A DNA stretch of 64,000 nt, from positions 1-64,000 of the forward strand of contig CAINEC010000067.1 of assembly GCA_903847585.1 (NCBI GenBank). Direction: 5' to 3'. This document shows positions 19,737 through 28,754 of the stretch, in pieces. The stretch is from an uncultured Bacteroidota bacterium (GTDB taxonomy: Bacteria; Bacteroidota; Bacteroidia; AKYH767-A; OLB10). Position 1 is the stretch's first letter; each line of letters begins with the position of its first letter. Under the pieces are notes generated by a model, which had not been told where the DNA came from, made no database searches, and worked only from the letters and a program-made list of their open reading frames with translations. A program made the translations under genes and the position numbers.

Positions 19737-19800
19737 CAGGCCCGTAAGCCTGTACTTTGTTGTTGTTCCCCCCGGGGGCTGAGCCCGTAAGCTCTCCCCC
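19737..19800 (+). other. GC-rich hairpin segment with CCCCCCGGGGG
   Basis: A short GC-rich island in an AT-rich intergenic gap. CAGGC-CCGTAA-GCCTG (19737-19752) forms a hairpin. The 11-mer CCCCCCGGGGG lies at 19768-19778. GGGGG-CTG-AGC, CCGTAA, GCT-CT-CCCCC (about 19774-19800) forms a second hairpin. GCCCGTAAGC occurs twice, once in each hairpin loop region. No T run follows, so this is not a standard terminator. Confidence 0.5.
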
Positions 19801-19819
19801 TCCTTTATATAATATACAT

Positions 19820-20422
19820 ATGAAAAACTTAATAATCATTTCAGTATTGCTCTTATTTACAAGCTGCACTAAAATAATTATGCATGCCAACGGATTTAAA
19901 ACACCGCGTTATGAATCAAAAGAAAGAATAAAATCATTTGCTAAAGCGAATGAAATAGAGGAAAGTAAAATTGTCTTTTTGAAAGATAGCATTGAACTTA
20001 AGAAAACACTTCGATTATTTTCTAATTCTCCAGGAATTATCATAGCAGATACAAATTGGCATCGATTAAATTTTCAAAACAAAAAAGAAAACTGCGCTGC
20101 ACCAGTGGAGAACCTATTAATGTATTTATGCGACATTCATTCAAATACTATTTATTACAATGATTCTAATTTAACAAGAATTAAATCGTTGAGCTATTTC
20201 AATAGATCAAGCGTTAACGAAATGAATGCTTCGTATTATATATTCTTTTTATGGAATGTTTCGATGGGCAAAAACATCAAAAAGATTAAAGCATGGGAAA
20301 ATATTTTAAAAGAACATGCTAAATGCAATCATCAAATATTTTGGATTAATTGCGATTACATGGCCGATTGGTATCAAGTAAAACCTGGCAAAAAAATCAG
20401 GTATCAACTAAAAAGAAAATAG
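19820..20422 (+). CDS. Small lipoprotein of unknown function
   Basis: A 200-residue predicted lipoprotein: hydrophobic signal followed by the lipobox LLFTSC, with the cysteine at 16. I do not recognise the mature domain. It has two further cysteine-containing segments (KKENCAAP and LMYLCDIH) and near its end CNHQIFWINCDYMADW, a pattern that faintly recalls thioredoxin-fold lipoproteins but lacks a CxxC. The reading frame is open further upstream to 19757, but that extension runs through the GC-rich hairpins and precedes the signal, so ATG 19820 is chosen. Codon use is very AT-rich compared with neighbours. Confidence 0.65.
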   Translation: MKNLIIISVLLLFTSCTKIIMHANGFKTPRYESKERIKSFAKANEIEESKIVFLKDSIELKKTLRLFSNSPGIIIADTNWHRLNFQNKKENCAAPVENLLMYLCDIHSNTIYYNDSNLTRIKSLSYFNRSSVNEMNASYYIFFLWNVSMGKNIKKIKAWENILKEHAKCNHQIFWINCDYMADWYQVKPGKKIRYQLKRK

Positions 20423-20491
20423 TTTTATCATTAATTGCTTTTAACTGAACTATTTTAATGCATAGTTGTTTCGTAAATTAAGTGTTTAGCT

Positions 20492-20499
20492 TACCTTTG
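20492..20499 (+). promoter_or_regulatory. -7 promoter element for the acyl-CoA dehydrogenase gene
   Basis: TACCTTTG matches TAnnTTTG and lies 39 nt before the ATG. A TTG at 20466-20468 is a weak -33 candidate because its spacing (23 nt) is long. Confidence 0.45.
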
Positions 20500-20538
20500 C
20501 GCCTCACAGCCAAAAGCTGAACAAAACACATTACAACT

Positions 20539-21717
20539 ATGGCAAAAGATCGTTATCAAGCGCACGACTATTATTTAATGGATGAATTGCTTACGGATGA
20601 GCATAAATTAATCCGTGATGCAGCCCGCGAATGGGTTAAAAGAGATGTATCTCCAATCATTGAAGATTACGCTCAAAAAGCAGAATTCCCGACACAAATT
20701 ATCAAAGGACTTTCTGAAATAGGAGCTTTTGGTCCTTACATCCCTACCGAATATGGTGGCGGTGGCCTTGATCAAATCTCTTATGGTTTGATTATGCAGG
20801 AGATTGAAAGAGGAGATTCTGGCGTTCGTTCTACGGCATCGGTACAGAGCTCATTAGTAATGTATCCAATCTATACATTTGGTTCTGAGGAACAAAGAAA
20901 AAAATATCTACCTAAATTAGCATCAGGAGAATGGATGGGATGTTTCGGATTAACGGAGCCTGACCATGGGTCAAATCCTGCGGGAATGGTTACCAATTTT
21001 AAAGATGCAGGTGATCATGTCATTTTGAATGGTGCTAAAATGTGGATTTCAAATGCACCGTTCGCAGATATTGCAGTTGTTTGGGCGAAAGACGACAATG
21101 GTGATATTAGAGGGATAGTTGTGGAGCGAGGAATGGAAGGATTTAGTACACCTGAAACGCATGGAAAGTGGTCGTTACGTGCAAGTGCGACTGGGGAATT
21201 AGTTTTTGATAATGTGAAAGTTCCAAAGGAAAATATACTACCCAATGTTAAAGGTCTCAAAGGACCTTTAAGTTGCTTGAACTCTGCGCGTTATGGTATT
21301 GCATGGGGTGCGATTGGTGCAGCATTAGATTGTTATGATACAGCATTAAGATATTCTCAAGAGCGTAAACAATTTGGTCGTCCGATTGGAGGATTTCAAT
21401 TGCAACAAAAGAAATTAGCTGAAATGATTACTGAAATTACGAAAGCTCAATTATTAACTTGGAGATTAGGAGTATTGAAGAATGAGAACCGTGCTACACC
21501 AGCTCAGATTTCAATGGCGAAACGTAACAATGTTAACATGGCTATTCAGATTGCAAGAGAGGCTCGTCAGATGTTAGGTGGAATGGGTATCACAGGAGAA
21601 TATCCAATTATGCGTCATATGATGAACCTTGAAAGTGTTATTACTTACGAAGGAACACATGATGTTCACTTATTAATTACAGGAATGGATGTAACAGGAT
21701 TTAATGCCTTTACATAA
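20539..21717 (+). CDS. Glutaryl-CoA dehydrogenase-like acyl-CoA dehydrogenase
   Basis: A 392-residue FAD enzyme of the acyl-CoA dehydrogenase superfamily. It resembles glutaryl-CoA dehydrogenase, which converts glutaryl-CoA to crotonyl-CoA plus CO2 in lysine and tryptophan breakdown. The catalytic base is E371 in TYEGTHD. GCDH-type signatures are visible: SLRASATGEL, the LNSARYGIAWG segment and LGGMGITGEYPIMRH. The arginine in ARYGIAWG is the one that binds the substrate carboxylate in GCDH. Length is normal. The gene stands alone between small unknown genes and tRNA-Cys and has its own promoter element. Other short-chain acyl-CoA dehydrogenases are possible, but the signatures favour GCDH. 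Confidence 0.88.
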   Translation: MAKDRYQAHDYYLMDELLTDEHKLIRDAAREWVKRDVSPIIEDYAQKAEFPTQIIKGLSEIGAFGPYIPTEYGGGGLDQISYGLIMQEIERGDSGVRSTASVQSSLVMYPIYTFGSEEQRKKYLPKLASGEWMGCFGLTEPDHGSNPAGMVTNFKDAGDHVILNGAKMWISNAPFADIAVVWAKDDNGDIRGIVVERGMEGFSTPETHGKWSLRASATGELVFDNVKVPKENILPNVKGLKGPLSCLNSARYGIAWGAIGAALDCYDTALRYSQERKQFGRPIGGFQLQQKKLAEMITEITKAQLLTWRLGVLKNENRATPAQISMAKRNNVNMAIQIAREARQMLGGMGITGEYPIMRHMMNLESVITYEGTHDVHLLITGMDVTGFNAFT

Positions 21718-21830
21718 AATTTCACTCTGAATTACACGATATTAATTTGAAATTTACGAATGGCTGTAACCATTTATGAATAGTTCAGTTTAAGTCGTCA
21801 GTTATTTAGTCGGGGTATTTATTTTTTTCA

Positions 21831-21838
21831 TATGTTTG
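21831..21838 (+). promoter_or_regulatory. -7 promoter element for tRNA-Cys
   Basis: TATGTTTG matches TAnnTTTG and ends 14 nt before the first base of tRNA-Cys, giving a short 5' leader. No clear -33 TTG. Confidence 0.5.
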
Positions 21839-21852
21839 CCCCACAATAAAAA

Positions 21853-21923
21853 GGTCGTGTGGCCGAGCGGTTAGGCAGAGGTCTGCAAAACCTTGTACAG
21901 CGGTTCAAATCCGCTCGCGACCT
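21853..21923 (+). tRNA. tRNA-Cys (anticodon GCA)
   Basis: A full cloverleaf is visible. The acceptor stem is GGTCGTG/CGCGACC with one G-U pair. The anticodon arm is GAGGT-CTGCAAA-ACCTT with GCA at the centre. The T arm is AGCGG-TTCAAAT-CCGCT. The discriminator base is T, as usual for tRNA-Cys. CCA is not encoded. Length is 71 nt. Confidence 0.96.
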
Positions 21924-21926
21924 CAG

Positions 21927-21963
21927 AAATCCCTGGTTGAAATCAACCGGGGATTTTTATTTT
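21927..21963 (+). terminator. Intrinsic terminator after tRNA-Cys
   Basis: AAATCCCTGGTTGA pairs with TCAACCGGGGATTT (one T-G wobble) around AA, followed by a T-rich run. The remaining 200 bases up to the next gene hold no other recognisable element. Confidence 0.85.
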
Positions 21964-22177
21964 GAAATAGTTGAAAACGACCAATAAGTATCAAGTGGCA
22001 TTTTGAGTTGCTTAACAGGGATAATTTTAATCCGAATGGGTATTTTTTAATGAATGAAATCCCCTATTATTTTTCATCAAAAAAAACTGATATTTTACAA
22101 GGTAAATCGACTGATTTTTATTTACTTTGATGTCCCTTAAACACCCCTTACAAAATTACAACCTTACTAACTAGTTT

Positions 22178-25100
22178 ATGAAAAAACTACTACTTGCAGT
22201 TATCTGCTGCATAGGTGCATTTTTGATGACCACTCAAACTGCATCGGCAACCCACTTAATGGGAGGTAATATGACCTATGAATATTTAGGACTTAATTCA
22301 GGTACTGGATTATACGATTACCGAGTTATTTTAAAAATTTATCGATTATGTGATCCAGGTAGTTCGGCATTACCAATCAGCACATCATTGGGAGCATACC
22401 AAGATAATCCAGGTAATCCAAACTTGAAACAAAGAGTTGCACTTGCAACACTTAACTTGATTTCACAGCAAGCAATCGTTCCTCCTAACGCTGGGGCTAG
22501 CTGTTCTTTTGCCCCAAACGTTTGTGTTGAAGAAGGTGTATATCAAACGACCATTTCTGTTCCTGCAAACTCGACAGGTTATTATTTTATGGCTGATCGT
22601 TGTTGCAGAAATAACAACATTGACAATTTAAATAATCCGGGAGCAACTGGTCAAGCTTATTATGCCTATGCTCCAAATCCAACAATTGATAATAATTCCC
22701 CAACATTTGCAGTGCCTCCGGTTCCATTTATTTGTGCAAATGATACAGTAAGTATTTTAAATCAGGCTATCGATGTAGATGGTGATTCGTTAAGTTATGC
22801 CTTTGTTACACCTTATGCGGGTATATCAAGTTCTGGATCTCCAAGTCCGACGGCACCAACTAACTACACATGGCCAATCCCCACAGTAACTTACGCAACT
22901 AATTTTAGTAACACTACTCCATTTGGTTTAAATAGTTATGCAGCGATAGATGCTACAACTGGCTTAGGTGTATATGTTTCTCCTAACCAAGGTTATTATG
23001 TAGTAGCAGTTGAAATAAGCGAATATAGAAATGGTGTTTTGATTGGCGTTTCTCGATTAGATATTCAAATCATCGTTATTACTTGCCCTACAAACCCAGC
23101 ACCTGCTATTTCTTCATCGCAAACAACCTACACAATACAAGAAGGACAAACTTTATGTTTTAATGTTGGCTATACAGACCCAAATGGGGATAGTTTGTTT
23201 TTAACTCACACAGGAGATATATTTAATTCAACACTTGTAAATCCAACAGCAACCTTAGCAAATGCCTCAGGTGATTCTGTGGTTAGTTCTCAATTCTGCT
23301 GGACCACTTCGTGTAATCAAGGTAGAACAACTCCTTATCAGTTTTCTACATCCGCAACAGATAATGGCTGTCCTGCGAAAGTGACAAATACTGTTTATAC
23401 AATCAACGTAATAAATACGCAGGCTCCAACAGTTATGAATGGTCCTGACACATTGTGTTTAAACGCAGCTACAGGAATTGCGTACTCCGTTGCATCAACA
23501 TCGGGATATACTTACCAATGGTTGGTAACAAATGGGACGCAAGTTTCAGGGACAAATACTGCAAGTGCTACAGTTAATTTTACATCATCTGGTTTAGCAA
23601 CTGTAAGTATAATAGCATTAAATCCATTTGGTTGTCCTTCTGATACATTAACAAAAACTGTATTTATCAAACCACAGCCATCAGCGATTGCGGGAAGTGA
23701 TGTTTCATTTTGTTCCGGCGGTTCTGCTACTTTAGGGACATCAACAACAAGTGGATATTCTTATTCATGGTCGCCTGCAACGAACTTAAGTAGTGGGACT
23801 ATTTCAAATCCTGTTGTTACAATTGGAAATACAGGCTCTACTCCTACATCTACAACTTATATTTTAACTACGACATTAAATGGTTGTACAAATAAAGATA
23901 CCGTTGTTGTTACTTCAAATCCTTTCCCTGTAGCAAACGCTGGAAACAATGTTTCTATTTGTAGTGGATCTAGTGCTCCATTAGGAACATTAGCAACTAC
24001 AGGATATACTTATTCTTGGACACCAAGTTCTGGACTTAGCAACGGATCAGTTTCAAATCCTGTTTTCTCATTAACAAATACTGGAAACACGCCTGATACA
24101 TTACAATATGTTGTACTTGTATCTAATGGATTTTCTTGTAGTGCAACAGATACAGTTCAGGTAATTGTTAGACCAGTGCCAACAGCAGTTGCTGGTATTG
24201 ATACTATCTTCTGTTCGGGAGGAAGTGGAACAATTGGATCAGGAACTACAAGTGGATACGCTTACAGTTGGTCACCTTCTACAGGATTAACATCACCAAC
24301 AGGAAGTAGCTCAACAGTATCATTAACAAACTCAACTACGGCTAATGATACCGTTAGTTATATCTTAACTACTACTTGGTTTGGATGTACAGCAAAAGAC
24401 ACTGTAAAAGTAATCGTGAAGCCTGTACCTACTGCTAACGCTGGAAGCAACTTGTATTTATGCTCAGGCGTAAATGGACAGTTAGGAACAATTTCAACAA
24501 GTGGTTATAATTATACTTGGACACCTGCAACGGGATTAAGTAATCCGAATGTATCTAATCCAACAGTTTCATTAACGAATAATGGAATTACAACAGATAC
24601 AATCTTTTATTTCTTAAATACTGATTTAGCAGGTTGTCAGAATAACGATACAGTTCGTGTTGTTGTTGCTCCAGTGCCTACTGCTAATGCAGGACTTGAT
24701 CAAACTTATTGCTCAGGACAAACAGTTACTATCGGTAGCGCTTCAACAAGTGGATATTCTTATTCATGGTCGCCAGCAACAGGTTTATCGTCTCCAACAG
24801 GAAGTACATCAACAGTAACTCTTACAAATACAACTACGGCTAATGATACCGTTAGTTATATCTTAACTACTACTTGGTTTGGATGTATCGACAAGGACAC
24901 TGTTAAAGTAATTGTTAAGCCAGTCCCAACTGCTAATGCAGGTAGCAATTTATACTTATGTTCTGGTGTTAGTGGTCAGTTAGGAACAATTTCTACGAGT
25001 GGTTATTCTTATACTTGGACACCTACTACAGGATTAAGTAATCCATCAATCTCTAATCCAATTGTTTCATTGAACAACAATGGAACTACAACAGATACTA

Positions 25101-28100
25101 TTTTCTATTACTTAAATACTGATTTAGCAGGCTGCCAGAACTACGATACTGTTCGTGTTGTTGTTGGCCCATTACCTACTGCTAATGCAGGATTAAATCA
25201 AACAATTTGTTCTGGACAAAGTGTTACAATCGGAACGGCTGCTACACCAGGATATACTTATTCATGGTCACCTGCAACAGGATTAAATAGTACTACTCTT
25301 TCGGATCCAACTTCATCAGCTACTAATTCAGGAAACTCGCCAATTACAATTACCTATTCTGTAATTGCTACCTGGTTTGGATGTAAAGACACTGCAACAG
25401 TTGATGTAACGATTAAGCCAGTTCCTGTTTCTGTTGCTGGAAATAATCAATTATTATGTTCAGGAAGCACTGTACAACTTGGAGGAACAACTACTAACGG
25501 CTACACCTATGTGTGGACACCTGGAACTAATTTAAATGATAGTTTAATTTCGAATCCTACATTAACTGACACAACAACTGGATTAACTCCTGATACATTG
25601 ATTTATTCTGTAACAACTGAATTAAACGGCTGTATCTCTTCAGATACTGTTCAAGTTGTTCTTAGTCCAGTGCCTACAGCTCAAGCAGGAAATGATATTA
25701 CATTCTGTTCGGGACAATCAGGAACTATCGGAGACCTTGCAATATCAAACTATAATTATTCATGGTCACCTGCAACAGGATTAGGAAGTACAAATCAATC
25801 TTCTACTTCAGTAACACTAACTAATAGTACAACAGCGGTTGTAACAAGCAACTACATCTTAACTACTAACTTATTTGGCTGTATTGATAATGATACAGTA
25901 GCAGTAAATGTTAAACCATTGCCTATTTCTGAAGCGGGTGCAGCTGTTTCATCTTGCGATGGCGACACTGTTATTATCGGAGCTAGCGCTACTAACGGTT
26001 ACACCTATGTGTGGACACCTGGAACAGGATTATCTTCCGATACTTCAGCAACTACACAAGTCTACATCAGCAATACAAGTGCAACAGCATCGACAGTTTA
26101 CTATACAGTAACAACGACGCTTAACGGTTGTACGACATCAGATAGCGTAGCGGTAACATCAAATCCGCTTCCAATAGTTACTGCACAGGCTGCTCCGGCT
26201 GCTATTTGTTTCGGACAATCAACGAGCATCACAGCATCGGGTGCAACATCATACAACTGGGTTGAATTAGCTAACCCTGGTGTTTCAGTTGGAACTGGAT
26301 CAACATTATCTGTTACTCCACAATCTACAACTACTTACATTGTTGAAGGAACAAGTTCTGCAAACTGTATTAACTATGATACCATTACGATTACAGTAAA
26401 TCCATTACCAATTGTACAAATCTTATCATCATCAACAGATTTATGTAATGGCGATACATTGACATTAACAGCGAGTGGTGCAACAACTTATAACTGGATC
26501 GATTTAGCTTCTGGTAATTCATTAGGTAGCTCATCAACAATTGACGTGTTCCCTTCAGCAAATGCAAGCTATGCTTTAGTTGGTACAGATGGTAATTCAT
26601 GTGTTAATTCTGATACTATTAATGTTACTGTTAATCCTGCGCCAACTATTAATGCGATTACAGGAACCTTATCTGTTTGTCCTGGTGCAAATGGAGTTCA
26701 ATATTGGGTTGTAAATCCAAATACAACATCAACCTATAACTGGTTTGTTACAAATGGAACAATTGCAGCAGGTCAAGGAACAGACACTATTAGTATTGAT
26801 TGGCCAGGGACACAAAGTCCTGCCATCGTTTCTGTAATTGAGGTTACTGATTTAGGATGCCCTTCTGATTCCATTCAATTACCTGTTAACATCAATGTAG
26901 TGTTAGACCCAATTGCTCCAACTGGTGCAAATACATTATGTGCAGACCTTGCTCAGAACATTCCTTATTCAACAACCAATACACCAGGTTCAAATTATAC
27001 ATGGCACGCACAAGGTGGTTCAATTGTAAGCGGTGATGGAACAAGCAATGTAATTGTTGATTGGAATGTAACTGGTCCGCAGGTAGTAGCTTTATGGTAT
27101 GATGAAAGCAGTACTACAATTGATACTGTTTGTGCGGGAGTTTCAGATACATTATACGTTACTATTAATCCTGTTCCTGTTACGAGTGCAATCACTGGAA
27201 ACAATGCTATTTGCGTTGGTGATTCAGGAACATTTAACGTTGTGAACACAACAGGAAGTACTTATAGCTGGAGTATCACAGGAGGAACATTAAATGGCAC
27301 TTCTACATCTAACACGACTTCAGCAACTTTAACTACCGTACCAGGTGCAACTGTAACAGTTCAGGAAACTAATTCATATGGATGTATCGGAACTCCTGTA
27401 ACCTATAATGTGACAGTAAATGCGCTTCCTAACGCTGAAGCAGGTACGAACGATACTATTTGCAACGGAACAACAACAGTATTAAATGCTAGTGGAGGTA
27501 CATCTTATGCATGGACAACAAACAGCACATTAGATAACTTAACCATTGCGAATCCGATTGCGAATCCTAGTTCAACTACAACATATTATGTTTTAGTTAC
27601 TGATGGTAATGGTTGTAAAAATTCAGACAGTGTAACAGTAGTAGTTAATCAATTACCTAATGTTACAGCAAGTAGCAATGCGGCTATCTGCATTGGCGCT
27701 TCAACAACTATCACTGCCTCTGGTGCAACAAACTATAGCTGGTCGCCAGCAACAGGATTAGACAATAGCAATATTTCAAATCCTACAGCAAATCCTACAA
27801 GCACAACTACCTATGTTGTGATTGGAACTGATAACAACGGATGTTCTAATTCAGATAGTACAACAGTTACTGTTAATCCACTTCCAACAGCAGTTGTTTC
27901 TACTGGTGGTATTATCTGTAATGGTGGAAGCATTAGCTTAACAGCGAGTGGTGGAACAAGCTATAGCTGGTCACCATCAACAGGATTAAACAATGCAACT
28001 ATTGATAATCCTATTGCATCGCCTACTACAACTACTACCTATACAGTAACTGTTACAGATGCTAATGGCTGTACAGATGATGACCAAGTTACTGTTGATG

Positions 28101-28633
28101 TAAACGACCAACCAGTTGCATCGTTTGCGATAGACAGTGCAATAACTGTAATTGGATGTGAAGGCGTAGAAATTACCTTAATCAACAATAGTACATTCGC
28201 ATTAAACTACGAATGGAACTTTGGCGATGGAACAACTTCTGTCGATGCTAATCCTAATCACATTTTTGCATTTGGATCATCAAATGGAATTACATTAATT
28301 GCATATAACAATCAATGTTCAGATACATTAGTAACTCCATTTAGTCCTGGTCAGTTAGCTGATTACTTCAGTAACATTCCAAATATCTTCACTCCTAATA
28401 ATGATGGAATCAACGATTGCTTCAATCTTGGAGCAAATACGAAGTTTGAAGATTGTAGTTCTTGGGAGATTTATAATCGCTGGGGAACAAAAGTCTTTAC
28501 AAGCAGTACAGCTCAAACATGCTGGAACGGTAAAAAAGACAATACGGGAGAAGATCAACCAGCTGGTACTTACTTCTACATCTTAAAAGCGGGCAATGCC
28601 GATTACAAAGGAACGGTAATGCTGAATCGCTAA
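22178..28633 (+). CDS. Giant repetitive surface protein, T9SS type B signal
   Basis: A 2151-residue protein. It has a signal peptide (1-24), then an N-terminal domain starting HLMGGNMTYEY that is common in Bacteroidota surface proteins (to about 305). After an immunoglobulin-like region come ten copies of an approximately 83-residue repeat (about 502-1327), each with an AG-x4-5-C-[SD]-G start, a [WY]-[ST]-[PW]-x-[TS]-G core and a GC-x-x-x-D end. Shorter repeats of about 75 residues follow, two near 1330-1490 and three near 1750-1985. Then come a PKD-like domain with FGDGT and a gliding-type C-terminal domain (IFTPNNDGIND, WEIYNRWG, PAGTYFYIL). The type B signal implies SprA-dependent export, likely as an adhesin; the ligand is unknown. 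Monocistronic. Confidence 0.92.
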   Translation: MKKLLLAVICCIGAFLMTTQTASATHLMGGNMTYEYLGLNSGTGLYDYRVILKIYRLCDPGSSALPISTSLGAYQDNPGNPNLKQRVALATLNLISQQAIVPPNAGASCSFAPNVCVEEGVYQTTISVPANSTGYYFMADRCCRNNNIDNLNNPGATGQAYYAYAPNPTIDNNSPTFAVPPVPFICANDTVSILNQAIDVDGDSLSYAFVTPYAGISSSGSPSPTAPTNYTWPIPTVTYATNFSNTTPFGLNSYAAIDATTGLGVYVSPNQGYYVVAVEISEYRNGVLIGVSRLDIQIIVITCPTNPAPAISSSQTTYTIQEGQTLCFNVGYTDPNGDSLFLTHTGDIFNSTLVNPTATLANASGDSVVSSQFCWTTSCNQGRTTPYQFSTSATDNGCPAKVTNTVYTINVINTQAPTVMNGPDTLCLNAATGIAYSVASTSGYTYQWLVTNGTQVSGTNTASATVNFTSSGLATVSIIALNPFGCPSDTLTKTVFIKPQPSAIAGSDVSFCSGGSATLGTSTTSGYSYSWSPATNLSSGTISNPVVTIGNTGSTPTSTTYILTTTLNGCTNKDTVVVTSNPFPVANAGNNVSICSGSSAPLGTLATTGYTYSWTPSSGLSNGSVSNPVFSLTNTGNTPDTLQYVVLVSNGFSCSATDTVQVIVRPVPTAVAGIDTIFCSGGSGTIGSGTTSGYAYSWSPSTGLTSPTGSSSTVSLTNSTTANDTVSYILTTTWFGCTAKDTVKVIVKPVPTANAGSNLYLCSGVNGQLGTISTSGYNYTWTPATGLSNPNVSNPTVSLTNNGITTDTIFYFLNTDLAGCQNNDTVRVVVAPVPTANAGLDQTYCSGQTVTIGSASTSGYSYSWSPATGLSSPTGSTSTVTLTNTTTANDTVSYILTTTWFGCIDKDTVKVIVKPVPTANAGSNLYLCSGVSGQLGTISTSGYSYTWTPTTGLSNPSISNPIVSLNNNGTTTDTIFYYLNTDLAGCQNYDTVRVVVGPLPTANAGLNQTICSGQSVTIGTAATPGYTYSWSPATGLNSTTLSDPTSSATNSGNSPITITYSVIATWFGCKDTATVDVTIKPVPVSVAGNNQLLCSGSTVQLGGTTTNGYTYVWTPGTNLNDSLISNPTLTDTTTGLTPDTLIYSVTTELNGCISSDTVQVVLSPVPTAQAGNDITFCSGQSGTIGDLAISNYNYSWSPATGLGSTNQSSTSVTLTNSTTAVVTSNYILTTNLFGCIDNDTVAVNVKPLPISEAGAAVSSCDGDTVIIGASATNGYTYVWTPGTGLSSDTSATTQVYISNTSATASTVYYTVTTTLNGCTTSDSVAVTSNPLPIVTAQAAPAAICFGQSTSITASGATSYNWVELANPGVSVGTGSTLSVTPQSTTTYIVEGTSSANCINYDTITITVNPLPIVQILSSSTDLCNGDTLTLTASGATTYNWIDLASGNSLGSSSTIDVFPSANASYALVGTDGNSCVNSDTINVTVNPAPTINAITGTLSVCPGANGVQYWVVNPNTTSTYNWFVTNGTIAAGQGTDTISIDWPGTQSPAIVSVIEVTDLGCPSDSIQLPVNINVVLDPIAPTGANTLCADLAQNIPYSTTNTPGSNYTWHAQGGSIVSGDGTSNVIVDWNVTGPQVVALWYDESSTTIDTVCAGVSDTLYVTINPVPVTSAITGNNAICVGDSGTFNVVNTTGSTYSWSITGGTLNGTSTSNTTSATLTTVPGATVTVQETNSYGCIGTPVTYNVTVNALPNAEAGTNDTICNGTTTVLNASGGTSYAWTTNSTLDNLTIANPIANPSSTTTYYVLVTDGNGCKNSDSVTVVVNQLPNVTASSNAAICIGASTTITASGATNYSWSPATGLDNSNISNPTANPTSTTTYVVIGTDNNGCSNSDSTTVTVNPLPTAVVSTGGIICNGGSISLTASGGTSYSWSPSTGLNNATIDNPIASPTTTTTYTVTVTDANGCTDDDQVTVDVNDQPVASFAIDSAITVIGCEGVEITLINNSTFALNYEWNFGDGTTSVDANPNHIFAFGSSNGITLIAYNNQCSDTLVTPFSPGQLADYFSNIPNIFTPNNDGINDCFNLGANTKFEDCSSWEIYNRWGTKVFTSSTAQTCWNGKKDNTGEDQPAGTYFYILKAGNADYKGTVMLNR
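23681..26160 (+). repeat. Ten tandem coding repeats of about 248 bp
   Basis: Ten in-frame copies encoding roughly 83 residues each, within the giant surface protein. Copies 3-4 and 5-6 form a duplicated pair with a 498 bp period. Between them the 57 bases at 24333-24389 and 24831-24887 are identical, although flanking bases differ at many synonymous sites. Confidence 0.85.
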
Positions 28634-28650
28634 TGATTCATAACTAATTG

Positions 28651-28682
28651 AAACGGAGCTCAAAAAGCTCCGTTTTTTTTTA
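28651..28682 (+). terminator. Intrinsic terminator after the giant surface protein
   Basis: AAACGGAGCT pairs with AGCTCCGTTT around CAAAA, followed by a long T run. Confidence 0.9.
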
Positions 28683-28754
28683 ACCTTTTTTATTTGATTT
28701 CGTAGAACGTCCGAATTGAAAGCAAAGAATCAAGCTTTCAAATGGATAAATACT

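Noticed and set aside
22178-28633. CRISPR-like array
   Set aside because: The repeats are in-frame coding repeats of about 83 residues, not short repeats with spacers.
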